This document shows, in pieces, positions 1 to 7,681 of a stretch of DNA of 64,000 bases (the first letter of the stretch is position 1; every line of letters begins with the position of its first letter). This DNA is from Chitinophaga sedimenti. Its GTDB lineage: Bacteria > Bacteroidota > Bacteroidia > Chitinophagales > Chitinophagaceae. Where the stretch lies: the NCBI RefSeq assembly GCF_023156195.1, contig NZ_JAKUKA010000001.1:1612001-1676000 (forward strand), given 5' to 3'. The notes beneath the pieces were generated by a model. That model did not search any database. It was not told the origin of the DNA and saw only the letters and a list, made by a program, of their open reading frames with translations. Made by a program: the position numbers and the translations under genes.

Positions 1-728
1 AGTGCCAACACGGCATCCTGCTCCACCGGGGAGTTCACAAAGGTTTGTGCGTAGCCAATTGCTGAACGCTGGGAGAACAGCGGCTGCAACACCACCCAGC
101 CCTGGTTCGTTGAACGAAGTGGGGTAAACCAGTTCACCATGTTTTTGTTGCTCGATTTAAAACCCTCTGCAGATACCGGCGTACTAACTGGTGGGTAGTC
201 TTTATCGAAGCCGCTGCCGGCAATATTGTCAAAGGGGCCTACAAATTGCCAGTTCTCAATGGCGCCGATATTCCTAAAATGATATTCAGCAGTATCGGGA
301 CGGTAAGCGCAAAGGTGGTGCATGGCTTTTGCGTAATTGGCGGCGGCCCGGATAGAACCGTGGTATTTTTCGCCGTTTGCCATAGCGGCCAGGTTTTCCA
401 GTTGCTTGCCTTTCTTTTTACCATAATCGCCCATAATTGCATCCGAGAACCAAAATGCGTACAGGTAGGCATCGGCTTTGGTAAACTGGGTCAGGGGCGA
501 AGCGTTTTTCCTCGCGTAATCGCCACCCCGGTACGCTTCCAGCGCCATGAGCATGGCGATTGCATTGTCTTTATTGTCGTTTGATTTAACCGCACTCCGG
601 AACAGGTCGGCGGCTTTCTGCTGTTCATTTTTGAGCAGGGCAGCCCATGCTTTATCGTAATCACCGGCTAAAGTAAGCACGGGTAAACACAGCATGGCCA
701 GCATCACAATGGTACTAATACGTTTCAT
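1..728 (-). CDS. Secreted protein, possibly DUF3857/transglutaminase-like (N-terminal part, cut by window edge)
   Basis: About 242 codons are visible; the gene runs off the left edge. It starts at ATG 728 with a signal peptide (residues 1-21, MKR, a hydrophobic core, LTLA end). A mostly helical region that resembles tetratricopeptide repeats follows. Residues 157-168 read IENWQFVGPFDN, followed by GSGFDKDYPP. That W-x-x-x-GPF-x-N...GFD-x-x-YPP signature is what I associate with large Bacteroidota exported proteins that carry DUF3857 and a transglutaminase-like domain further on. Those later domains lie outside the window, so the family call is an inference. The frame is intact over the visible part. 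The product is probably periplasmic or surface-located. Confidence 0.6.
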   Translation of the reverse strand, partial: MKRISTIVMLAMLCLPVLTLAGDYDKAWAALLKNEQQKAADLFRSAVKSNDNKDNAIAMLMALEAYRGGDYARKNASPLTQFTKADAYLYAFWFSDAIMGDYGKKKGKQLENLAAMANGEKYHGSIRAAANYAKAMHHLCAYRPDTAEYHFRNIGAIENWQFVGPFDNIAGSGFDKDYPPVSTPVSAEGFKSSNKNMVNWFTPLRSTNQGWVVLQPLFSQRSAIGYAQTFVNSPVEQDAVLA

Positions 729-832
729 AGCTACAGGGAAAGTTATTGAAAGTTAAACGGATGCAAGTTAGTATCGATTATTTAAAATTCAATCACATAA
801 AATCGGGATATTTACATCAACAGCCGGAAACA

Positions 833-862
833 AAGATGCCGCCCCGAACGGGACGGCATCTT
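833..862. terminator. Bidirectional hairpin terminator
   Basis: Arms 833-846 and 849-862 pair over 14 positions with one mismatch around a 2-base AA centre. It lies 20 bases downstream of the DUF2911 gene (minus strand), where the minus strand continues into a T-rich stretch. Confidence 0.6.
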
Positions 863-882
863 ATCTTCCTGGGAAAAACGTC

Positions 883-1728
883 TTATAAAGTCTTGATCAG
901 CTTCTCGTTCAGCGCTACGTAATCAGCGTTGTTCGCAGCTTTAGCCAGTTCGATAGAGCGCTGTGCAGTTGCTTTCGCAGCGGCTTTGTCGCCCATTTTT
1001 GCCTGGATTTTCGCTTTCAGGTGTACCATGTAGAAAGGCTCTTTTGCCTCTTTGATGGCCTCATCAACCCAGGCCAACGCCTGTTTCAGGTCGCGGTTGT
1101 TGTCGAAGTAGTAGCTGGCGGCGGTCCAGTAGGGCTTTTTGTCGCCTTTCATCGCTTCAGCTATCTGCGCCATGATGGTAGCGTCCATAGTCGGTGCGGT
1201 AAAACGAACCGGCACGGCCACTTTGTCCCACATGATCACCATTTCCATGCTGGAAGCAGCTATTTTGTCGAAAGCGATCATGAATGACTCCACTTTAAAA
1301 GGCAAAGCCTGTGGTTTTACTTTTACGCGCACCACGTCGTCTTCCTGTTTATAGCCATTGTCGCCCCAGTTTTTAACGCCTTTGTTCAGCACAATTTCCC
1401 ACTCATTTTTGTTGGGAATGGTGTACAGGGCATACTCACCGGCAGGCACTTTCACGCCTTCGATAGCCAATTCTTCGCCCAGCGTTACTTTCGTCGCGTT
1501 ATTCGCACCGGTACGCCATACTTTACCATAAGGCACCAGATCGCCAAAAATAACGCGGTCTTTCGTCGCGGGACGGGAATACGCTACTTCTACAGAAGAC
1601 AGCGCAAAATTTTGTTTAATCACTTGCGTAGGGCTGGCAGCCGGTGTTTTCACACCCTGAGCCAGGGCTGTAGCAGAGATGGCAACGCCAAATGCGGTTG
1701 CGCATACATAGGTGGACAGTTTGTTCAT
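883..1728 (-). CDS. DUF2911 family exported protein
   Basis: 281 residues from ATG 1728. I chose this start over an in-frame ATG at 1770 because it begins a clean signal peptide (MNKLSTYVCATAFG, ALAQ cleavage end) and because a -7 box (1767-1775) would otherwise lie inside the gene. After the signal peptide the DUF2911 core is clear: SRPATKDRVIFG, then VPYGKVWRTGANNAT, and later VPAGEYALYTIP and an EWEIVLNK strand. The last 90 residues are helical and resemble a tetratricopeptide-like tail (residues from about 195). DUF2911 proteins are common in Bacteroidota and have no established biochemical role. The frame is intact. It is transcribed away from the regulator gene upstream and appears to have its own promoter. 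Confidence 0.85.
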   Translation of the reverse strand: MNKLSTYVCATAFGVAISATALAQGVKTPAASPTQVIKQNFALSSVEVAYSRPATKDRVIFGDLVPYGKVWRTGANNATKVTLGEELAIEGVKVPAGEYALYTIPNKNEWEIVLNKGVKNWGDNGYKQEDDVVRVKVKPQALPFKVESFMIAFDKIAASSMEMVIMWDKVAVPVRFTAPTMDATIMAQIAEAMKGDKKPYWTAASYYFDNNRDLKQALAWVDEAIKEAKEPFYMVHLKAKIQAKMGDKAAAKATAQRSIELAKAANNADYVALNEKLIKTL

Positions 1729-1766
1729 ATAAGCAGGATTGATGTACGTATTCAGTGAAATACGCC

Positions 1767-1775
1767 GCAAATATA
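1767..1775 (-). promoter_or_regulatory. Bacteroidota -7 box for the DUF2911 gene
   Basis: The minus strand reads TATATTTGC, a full match to TAnnTTTGc, 38 bases upstream of the chosen ATG. No TTTG is seen at the -33 spacing. Confidence 0.45.
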
Positions 1776-1788
1776 CACGGATCCGGCG

Positions 1789-2448
1789 TTATTCGATCAA
1801 CCCGTTGCGGAAGGCGTATAAAACCAGTCCCACGGTGTTCTTGACATTGATCTTTTCCAGGAGTTTCTGGCGGATGCCTTCCACCGTACGCGGGCTCAGG
1901 AAGATCTTTTCAGAGATTTCCTGCGTGGTCAGCTCACTGCAGATCATTTTTAGGACCTCCAGCTCGCGGTCGCCCAGCTGTATTTCGTTCTTAAAAGTAG
2001 GTTTGAACTGTTGTTTGTTCTTGTGCAATACCTTTTTGAGCAGGGCGAGGTTTACATTCTCATTAAAGTAAAACCCTTTCTCAAACGTGGTGCAGATGGC
2101 CTCGTATATTTCTTCTGGTTCGCTGTTCTTCAACAGGTAAGCATTAGCGCCGTTTTCCACGAGGTGTACAATGAAGTTATCGTCTTCATACATGGTGAGG
2201 ATGATGACCTTTACTTCCGGGTATTTTTCTTTCACCTGTACCGTGGCCTGGATACCATCCAGCTTCGGCATTTTCAGGTCCATAAGTATTACATCTGGCA
2301 ATTGCGTGGTCATAATATCGAGGAGGTGCTCCCCGTCTTCCGCTTCAAATACGACGTTTATGTTTTCGTATGGGGTGAGTGTGTTGATCACGCCACTACG
2401 GAAAATCTTATGATCATCGGCAATAGCTACTTTGATGGGTGGTAGCAT
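1789..2448 (-). CDS. LuxR/NarL-type response regulator
   Basis: 219 residues. Residues 5-120 form a receiver domain: acidic pair D11-D12, phospho-acceptor D57 in VILMDLKMPKLDG, T/S and K switch residues at LTMYED and YLLKNSE. Residues about 155-215 form a GerE-type helix-turn-helix (LGDRELEVLKMICSELTTQEISEKIFLSPRTVEGIRQ). It is a DNA-binding transcription regulator activated by phosphorylation. It is last in a minus-strand cluster after a histidine kinase (gap of 74 bases from the kinase stop, or 14 from its likely original end), so that kinase is the obvious partner. The frame is intact. The twin palindromes at 4480-4526 upstream of the cluster are candidate binding sites. Confidence 0.93.
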   Translation of the reverse strand: MLPPIKVAIADDHKIFRSGVINTLTPYENINVVFEAEDGEHLLDIMTTQLPDVILMDLKMPKLDGIQATVQVKEKYPEVKVIILTMYEDDNFIVHLVENGANAYLLKNSEPEEIYEAICTTFEKGFYFNENVNLALLKKVLHKNKQQFKPTFKNEIQLGDRELEVLKMICSELTTQEISEKIFLSPRTVEGIRQKLLEKINVKNTVGLVLYAFRNGLIE

Positions 2449-2522
2449 ATTGTGCGCTGTTTTTATAGAACCGGTTGAAAATTTTCCACCCTCACTTCCG
2501 CAACAGTGCCGGAGGGGCTTTT

Positions 2523-3254
2523 TTACAAAGTTGATATTTCCCCGATAATATTCAAGCGGCTTTCTATATTTTTTAATCCCAGACTGCCGGTTTTTTTACG
2601 CGATTCCTGTAAACTGTCTGTCAGCCTGCCGTTACCGTCATCCTCCACGGTTACCGTCAGCATACTGTTGGTGCTCTGGTAACTGATCAGGATGTTTTTG
2701 GCTTCGGCGTGTTTGATGATGTTGTTGATCAGCTCCTGTACGACGCGGTATATATTCAGCGCCTTTTCCCGGTCTACCGGAAACTCGCTGTTATCCCGCT
2801 GGAACCTTACGCTGATCGTTTTATTTTTGTTCATCAGGCTGGAAAAAGAGTCCAGTGCGTGGGCAAGTCCGAGGTTGTCGAGCGTTTGGGGGTGCAGGCT
2901 CTGGGAGATGAAACGCAACTGTTGAATAATGCCGTCTGTAAACTCTTTGGATTCCTTAATCAGCTCTACCTGGCCGTTCTGCGACTGTTGCTGCAGGTGG
3001 TTCAGGTTCAGTTTCAGGACAGATAATTGGGCGCCTACCTCATCGTGGAGGTCTTCCGCAATGCGTTTGCGCTCTGTTTCCTGGCCCTGGATCACGGCCA
3101 CCAGGCGCTCTTTCTGCAACAGGAGGTCCTTATCCTTCAGGCTCAGCTTATACTGGATTACCTGTTTTTGCTGCATCACCACCATCACTACCACTACAAT
3201 GCCGAGCGTAAGCATCACAACGGTGCCAATTAATATCAGTTCCGGGACGTTCAT
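2523..3254 (-). CDS. Sensor histidine kinase of the HisKA_3/NarX class, C-terminus cut by an in-frame TAA
   Basis: 243 residues. One membrane segment (about 6-27) is followed by a coiled-coil linker (36-60), a HisKA_3 dimerisation helix with H70 in RIAEDLHDEVGAQ, and a HATPase domain (N box VVQELINNIIKHAEA, G1 VEDDGNGR, G2 GSLGLKNIESRL). There is no extracytoplasmic sensor domain. The frame stops at TAA 2523-2525 inside the last HATPase strands. Reading past that stop in the same frame gives KSPSGTVAEVRVENFQPVL and ends at 2463, which looks like the natural C-terminus. The ATG overlaps the stop of the upstream membrane protein (ATGA), so translation is coupled. A sequence error is likely in view of the window's error load, but a real nonsense change is possible. 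Confidence 0.9.
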   Translation of the reverse strand: MNVPELILIGTVVMLTLGIVVVVMVVMQQKQVIQYKLSLKDKDLLLQKERLVAVIQGQETERKRIAEDLHDEVGAQLSVLKLNLNHLQQQSQNGQVELIKESKEFTDGIIQQLRFISQSLHPQTLDNLGLAHALDSFSSLMNKNKTISVRFQRDNSEFPVDREKALNIYRVVQELINNIIKHAEAKNILISYQSTNSMLTVTVEDDGNGRLTDSLQESRKKTGSLGLKNIESRLNIIGEISTL

Positions 3255-3925
3255 TTATTAGGGCGTTTAATCTTTAGAAAGCCAATATAAAAGAAAATAA
3301 TCTCAATTACGCCGCCGGCATAGTTCAGGCTCATAGTCAGCGTTTTGGCCATGGTGCGCACTGCGGGGTCATCGGTGCGCTGGAGCAGGTTGTAGCTGAG
3401 CGTGAGAATGAACGAACAGCATAAATACACAAACAGGCCGGCGTTAAACCAGAAATTTGGGACGGTGTTAATAAACACGGCATTCTCTATCAGTTCTTCA
3501 TCTTTCTGCAACTGCAGGAAAAAGATAACGCCATACACCAGGAGTACCAGGGTGCGGATAGAAGTGAAAATGGAGTTAAATGCTTTATGTCCCTCAACAA
3601 ACATGATATCCGCCACAAATACGATACTGATGATGAGGGTCAGCATACGAACTACCTTCCGGATATTTAGCCCCTTGATCACGGTTGCGTAAAACATCGA
3701 AAGGATGTAGAACTGCAACAGGGTCATGGTATTCACAAAAATCATGTTATTGCCCCACACCTTACTCCATATTAATGATCCGCCGGCGAAGATGAAGCTG
3801 ACCAGCAGGTAGTAGTAAATCCATTTTTCGTTACGGGCAAGGGATTTGAAGCGAAGAGTGAAGGGGATCAGAACCAGAAATTCGATCCCCAGCATAATGT
3901 AAAAAATAATAAAAGGAATGCTCAC
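3251..3925 (-). CDS. Seven-segment membrane protein coupled to a two-component system
   Basis: 224 residues, GTG start at 3925 that overlaps the upstream stop (TAGTG); its own stop overlaps the kinase start (ATGA). I count about seven hydrophobic segments (near residues 3-22, 35-55, 60-84, 92-111, 118-141, 160-186, 195-220) joined by short loops. I do not recognise the family. Tight coupling on both sides says it is made together with the kinase, which has one membrane segment and no sensor domain, so this protein may sense the signal for it. That role is an inference from context only. Confidence 0.75.
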   Translation of the reverse strand: MSIPFIIFYIMLGIEFLVLIPFTLRFKSLARNEKWIYYYLLVSFIFAGGSLIWSKVWGNNMIFVNTMTLLQFYILSMFYATVIKGLNIRKVVRMLTLIISIVFVADIMFVEGHKAFNSIFTSIRTLVLLVYGVIFFLQLQKDEELIENAVFINTVPNFWFNAGLFVYLCCSFILTLSYNLLQRTDDPAVRTMAKTLTMSLNYAGGVIEIIFFYIGFLKIKRPNK

Positions 3926-4316
3926 TAGTTGTCTGAGTTTAACGCGTTGTTAATTGCACAGTCGAGTGGGCAATACATACCTCCGTCAAGAATTTCGTCG
4001 GGCGCATCGCCTTTTTCGAAGCCCGCCTGGCTGGATGGAATAAGATCATTTCCGTGCTCGTCTACTGCTACAATAACGAATTTGTTGTCTGCTTTACCGT
4101 CACCGTCTACATCCAGGCCATAATAAATGCGCAGGCCAATTGCCTTTGGGTTGGACAGTAGTTTTTCCAGTTTGTTGGTACCAAAGAAAGCCGCGATGGA
4201 ACTGCCTTCTTGTTTCTTCATGGCACGCTGCTCGTAGCGGAATGCCGCAGTGAATTTAGCACCTTTCTCAGGCTGATAAACTCGCCTGCATCTTTTGTGT
4301 ACTTACTTTTACTCAT
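3925..4316 (-). CDS. Small protein with a calcium-type DxDxDG loop (frameshifted)
   Basis: About 130 residues after repair. ATG 4316 begins MSKSKYTKDAGEFIS; the frame then breaks near 4272 (one base, probably a C in CCC, missing) and continues PEKGAKFTAAFRYEQRAMKK to the stop at 3925. The middle carries GLDVDGDGKADNKFVI, a D-x-D-x-D-G-x-x-D loop as in calcium-binding EF-hand or dockerin-like motifs. The C-terminus has a CPLDC pair. There is no signal peptide, so it is probably cytoplasmic. It is the first gene of the coupled cluster with the membrane protein, kinase and regulator. Family unknown; calcium binding is inferred from the loop alone. Confidence 0.65.
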
Positions 4317-4352
4317 GATAGTGTTGTTTAGAGTGGTTAGTTATAATGTCCG

Positions 4353-4383
4353 GTAAAATTATTATAAAATGTCATTTGTCAAA
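4353..4383 (-). promoter_or_regulatory. Probable promoter of the kinase/regulator cluster
   Basis: The minus strand reads TTTG, 18 bases, TAATTTTAC: the -33 box fits and the -7 box differs by one base from TAnnTTTG. It lies 37 bases upstream of ATG 4316. Confidence 0.45.
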
Positions 4384-4479
4384 GCCCCGTTGGCCTTTCA
4401 GTATATATCTCCAACCTGCGGTTTATCGCAGTTATATAGTACTGTATTGGTTTTCATTGTATTAGAAGAATAATCAGAT

Positions 4480-4526
4480 TGCGTATAAATACGCATATAT
4501 CGTTCTAAAATGCGTATAACTACGTA
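4480..4526. promoter_or_regulatory. Twin operator-like palindromes
   Basis: 4480-4495 reads TGCGTATAAATACGCA, a perfect palindrome with 7-base arms. 4511-4526 reads TGCGTATAACTACGTA, a degenerate copy. Their starts are 31 bases apart, close to three helical turns, so both would face the same side of the DNA. They lie between two divergent genes and upstream of the promoter of a LuxR-type regulator cluster. Confidence 0.5.
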
Positions 4527-4783
4527 TTATGAAATATCGGTGGCTTAACGCTTGTTTCCGCTTCCGGAGTTTGCCACCTTTGTGTTACTGACGAAGATAG
4601 TAGGTTAATCAACCGGACTGGTATCGATCAATTGAAAGAAGGAATTTCCTTGCCTTTCTACCATGTTTGTTTCGCTGGTATCCTTATGCAGAGAAACGCT
4701 GTCCTACAGCGGGCAGCAATAGAAGTAAACGTTAATAAGGTCTGAAGTTGACCCCCATTTGTTGTTTCAAAATTTTTTTGACT

Positions 4784-5632
4784 ATGAGTTACCTGTTAAT
4801 CGGAAACGTCTCTGCCCTGATTTGCGATGAGTGCATCGAGCCATTGGCCTATGCCCGCCTCAGGATGTATCTACCCGTTACCCCAAGCCCCGCACACGAG
4901 TTGCAGGCGGCTCAGTTCCGTGGCCCCCGCGAGGTGTCCGAGGCTGAATTTATCCAGAAAGAAGAGCGCCTGCTCGCCACTACGGTGCTCGACGAGCGCG
5001 GTAATTTCTCCCTCAGCTGGGACGAAGTTCATCTAATTACCGAATCGCTGGAATTGGATATTGAGTTAGGCCGGGTGCCCGGACAACGCAATCCTGCCGG
5101 CTCGGTGAGGCGTTATCAGTTAAGCATACAAACGCACGCCTGGAAACGAGGTATCGACAAGCATGTTGCTGCCTTTGCATACGTGGTGCCCTCGCGCAGC
5201 TGGGCAGAAATGCGGGCGGATTTTGGCGCAGGTGTTATCACCGGCGCTGTAAGGCATCATGAAACATATGCTGCTATGGGCGGATTACGGGTGGAGGCTT
5301 ACAATGCCCTTACCGACCGCATCGTAGGTTGGGGTAATACCAACGATCATGGCCGCTACAAGTTGTTCTTCCATATCGGCGGCCAACAGGCGCAAGCACC
5401 CGAAATTTATTTTAAGTTATATAGCAATGACCAACTCGTTTGGAGCGAAGATAAGGATGCGGCTTTCCAGCCCGAAAGGCAATGCATGGCTCCGTGTTCC
5501 CGCATGAATCTTTTTGTTAAACCCGCCAGCGAAAGCCGCAAGGCTCCCCGCTATATCAGTGGCTGGTTCAATGACCTGATGCATACTACGAAAACAAAGA
5601 AGCTTTACCAGGACCTGCACCTTATTGGTTGA
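4784..5632 (+). CDS. Uncharacterised protein, no signal peptide
   Basis: 282 residues from ATG 4784 (MSYLLIGNVSAL). An in-frame ATG-less extension upstream starts at a weaker codon and is not needed. The sequence is mostly beta-strand with an early C-x-x-C (LICDECIEP) and two similar-looking stretches (LRMYLPV...LLATTVLDERGNFSLSW and LRVEAYNALTDRIVGWGNTNDHGRYKLFFH). The pattern of a strand, then D-x-x-G-x-F/Y, resembles tandem carboxypeptidase-regulatory-like beta-sandwich domains, but I do not recognise the family. It is monocistronic, divergent from the kinase cluster, and ends before a shared terminator. Confidence 0.65.
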   Translation: MSYLLIGNVSALICDECIEPLAYARLRMYLPVTPSPAHELQAAQFRGPREVSEAEFIQKEERLLATTVLDERGNFSLSWDEVHLITESLELDIELGRVPGQRNPAGSVRRYQLSIQTHAWKRGIDKHVAAFAYVVPSRSWAEMRADFGAGVITGAVRHHETYAAMGGLRVEAYNALTDRIVGWGNTNDHGRYKLFFHIGGQQAQAPEIYFKLYSNDQLVWSEDKDAAFQPERQCMAPCSRMNLFVKPASESRKAPRYISGWFNDLMHTTKTKKLYQDLHLIG

Positions 5633-5669
5633 GGTCCCGCCCATCGTTGGAAAGCCCCTGAATATCCAG

Positions 5670-5701
5670 AAAACAGCTACTCCCTCAGGTAGCTGTTTTT
5701 T
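5670..5701. terminator. Bidirectional terminator between convergent genes
   Basis: An 11-bp perfect stem (5670-5680 with 5689-5699) around an 8-base loop, with T runs on both strands. It serves the gene ending at 5632 (plus) and the symporter gene (minus). Confidence 0.8.
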
Positions 5702-7377
5702 ATGTTGAAATAGTTGGAAGATAAATGCGAGTATGATGACGAGCAAACAGCCGATTACGTTCAGCCAGAGAAACGATACCACGTCCCACCTGTATACGGC
5801 AATAACAATTACTTCGGCCATCAGTGCGGCAAAGAAGGTCGCATCACCCTTCACATGTTTGAGCCAGAAGGCTACGAGGAAGATACCGAGGATGGTGCCG
5901 TAAAACAGCGACCCGAGGATATTCACCGCTTCGATCAGACTGCCCAGCCCCGTGGCAAACTGTGCCACCAGGATGCTGAACACGCCCCATATGAGCGTCC
6001 ACATGCGCGATACTTTCAAATATTGAGCTTCGGTGCCGTTCGGGTTGATCATGCGCTGGTATACATCGATTACCGTAGTAGATGCCAGTGAGTTCAGCGC
6101 CGCCGCAATACTGCCCCAGGATGCGAGGAAGATGATCGCGATCAGCAGGCCCACCAGGCCTTTCGGCAAACTGTTCACCACAAAGTGAAGGAATACATAG
6201 TTTGTATCGTTGGTATCGGCCGCTGGATCTGCCTCCTTCACCAGTTCAAGCGTTTGTTTCCGCACTTTTTCGGCCTGGGTTTCCGTTTGCTGCAAGGCCT
6301 GTTGTGCCGTAGTAATAGCCGTCTCCTCTCCTGTTTTTAAAGCCTCCGACAATACCCGCACCTGTTTTGTTTTAACGTCGCCTAAAACGGCGTATTGCTG
6401 CTCGAGCTGTTGAATTGCCGGTCCCTGTTCCGTCTTGCGGACTTTGGCCAATTGTGCTTCGTTAAAGAACACCGGTGCTTTGAAGTATAAGTAAAACACG
6501 AATACCAGTGCGCCTATCAGCAGGATCAAAAACTGCATCGGCACTTTTACAAGGCCGTTCATCAGCAGTCCCAGCTTGCTTTCTGATTCGGTGCGCGCCG
6601 TCAGGTAGCGGCCTACCTGCGACTGGTCCGTACCGAAATACGATAGCGCCAGGAAGAAGCCCCCAATCAGGCCGCTCCATATGTTGTAACGGTCCTTAAA
6701 GTTAAATTCGGTGACGATCACGTTCAGCTTACCCATTTTACCGGAAACCTTCAGTGCATCGGTAAAGGCAATGCCGGCCGGCAGCAGGTGTATCACCATG
6801 GCGCCTGCCAGGAACATGCCGCCGAAGATGATTGCCAGTTGCAATGTTTGTGTATAGGAAACTGCCTTCGTGCCGCCAAACATCGTATAGATGATCAGCA
6901 GGCCGCCCATAAACAGGTTGGTCCAATAGATATTCCATCCCAACAAAGATGAAAGAATGATGGACGGTGCACAGATGCTGATGCCGGTCGATAAGCCGCG
7001 CTGGATCAGGAATAACACCGAGGTAATGGTACGGGTTTTCAGGTCGAAGCGCTGTTCCGGTATTCATATGCCGTGTATACGTTCAGTTTACGGAATATCG
7101 GCACAAACACCACACAAATCACGACCATGGCCAGTGGCAGTCCAAAGTAGTACTGCACAAAGCGCATCCCGTCCATATAGGCCTGTCCGGGTGCGGAAAT
7201 AAACGTGACCGCGCTGGCCTGGGTACCCATGATCGATAGCAACACAATGTACCAGGGCATGCTGCGGCTGCCCATAAAATAATCGTCCATGTTCTGCTGG
7301 CCGCGGCTTTTCCATACGCCATACAGAATAATGATCACTAACGTGGCGGATAATACGATCCAGTCCGTAATGCTCAT
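5685..7377 (-). CDS. Sodium:solute symporter family protein (frameshifted)
   Basis: About 564 residues after repair. ATG 7377 starts MSITDWIVLSATLVIIILYG. The early part carries the family's FMGSRSMPWYIVLLSIMGTQASAV and FISAPGQAY signatures. At about 7057 TACCGGAA should read TACCTGGAA, giving the usual AYEYLEQRFDLKTRT. The later half holds further membrane segments, including SWGSIAAALNSLAST. Between two of them is a charged stretch of about 90 residues predicted to form coiled coil. The literal frame runs on to 5417, through the terminator and into the opposite gene; one more A in the A6 run at 5696-5701 would end it at 5685. It imports an unknown solute with Na+. It is last in the PIG-L group. 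Confidence 0.88.
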
Positions 7378-7496
7378 GCAAATGTTTTGGTGAAGAAATA
7401 AAATAGGATAACCTGGGTAATCAGCCAGGCGATTACCAATATATACCAATAACGCCACCGTTTAAAAAGCGGCGGCTTTTCGTTTTGCGTATTCAT
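7374..7496 (-). CDS. Tiny single-segment membrane protein
   Basis: 40 residues: MNTQNEKPPLFKRWRYWY, then a hydrophobic segment (about 19-36) and a short tail. Its TGA overlaps the ATG of the symporter (ATGA). A basic-aromatic cytoplasmic head before one transmembrane helix, coupled to a transporter, suggests an accessory subunit. No family is recognised and the role is inferred from coupling. Confidence 0.65.
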   Translation of the reverse strand: MNTQNEKPPLFKRWRYWYILVIAWLITQVILFYFFTKTFA

Positions 7497-7510
7497 CGTG
7501 GTGTAAAAAG

Positions 7511-7681
7511 TTAGCTGCGTCGCTTAGAAATCAATCCCCCGCTGAGCAGGCCCAATGCCAGTCCGATCATTAAACCGATATGCACCCGTTTAATGCCAAA
7601 CCCGATAACAAGACCGAGAATGATACAGACACCGGCCATAATGGAGAGCCTGGACCGTGGAACCTCTTGCTTCTGCGCCAT
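7511..7681 (-). CDS. Small two-segment membrane protein
   Basis: 56 residues: MAQKQEVPRSRLS, then two hydrophobic segments (about 14-31 and 34-50) with a short KRVH turn, and a basic KRRS tail. Its ATG overlaps the stop of the PIG-L gene by one base (TAATG), so translation is coupled. Unknown family; it probably sits in the inner membrane with the symporter encoded just downstream. Confidence 0.65.
   Translation of the reverse strand: MAQKQEVPRSRLSIMAGVCIILGLVIGFGIKRVHIGLMIGLALGLLSGGLISKRRS

Larger units (their letters stand above)
4317..4783. other. Divergent intergenic region (467 bp)
   Basis: AT-rich stretch between the divergent genes at 4316 and 4784. It holds a likely minus-strand promoter (4353-4383) and two operator-like palindromes (4480-4495, 4511-4526). 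I see no RNA gene or convincing ORF in it. Confidence 0.6.

Noticed and set aside
5417-5684. C-terminal extension of the symporter into the opposite gene
   Set aside because: It crosses a strong terminator and is the exact antisense of a real gene. One base in an A6 run would end the protein at 5685.
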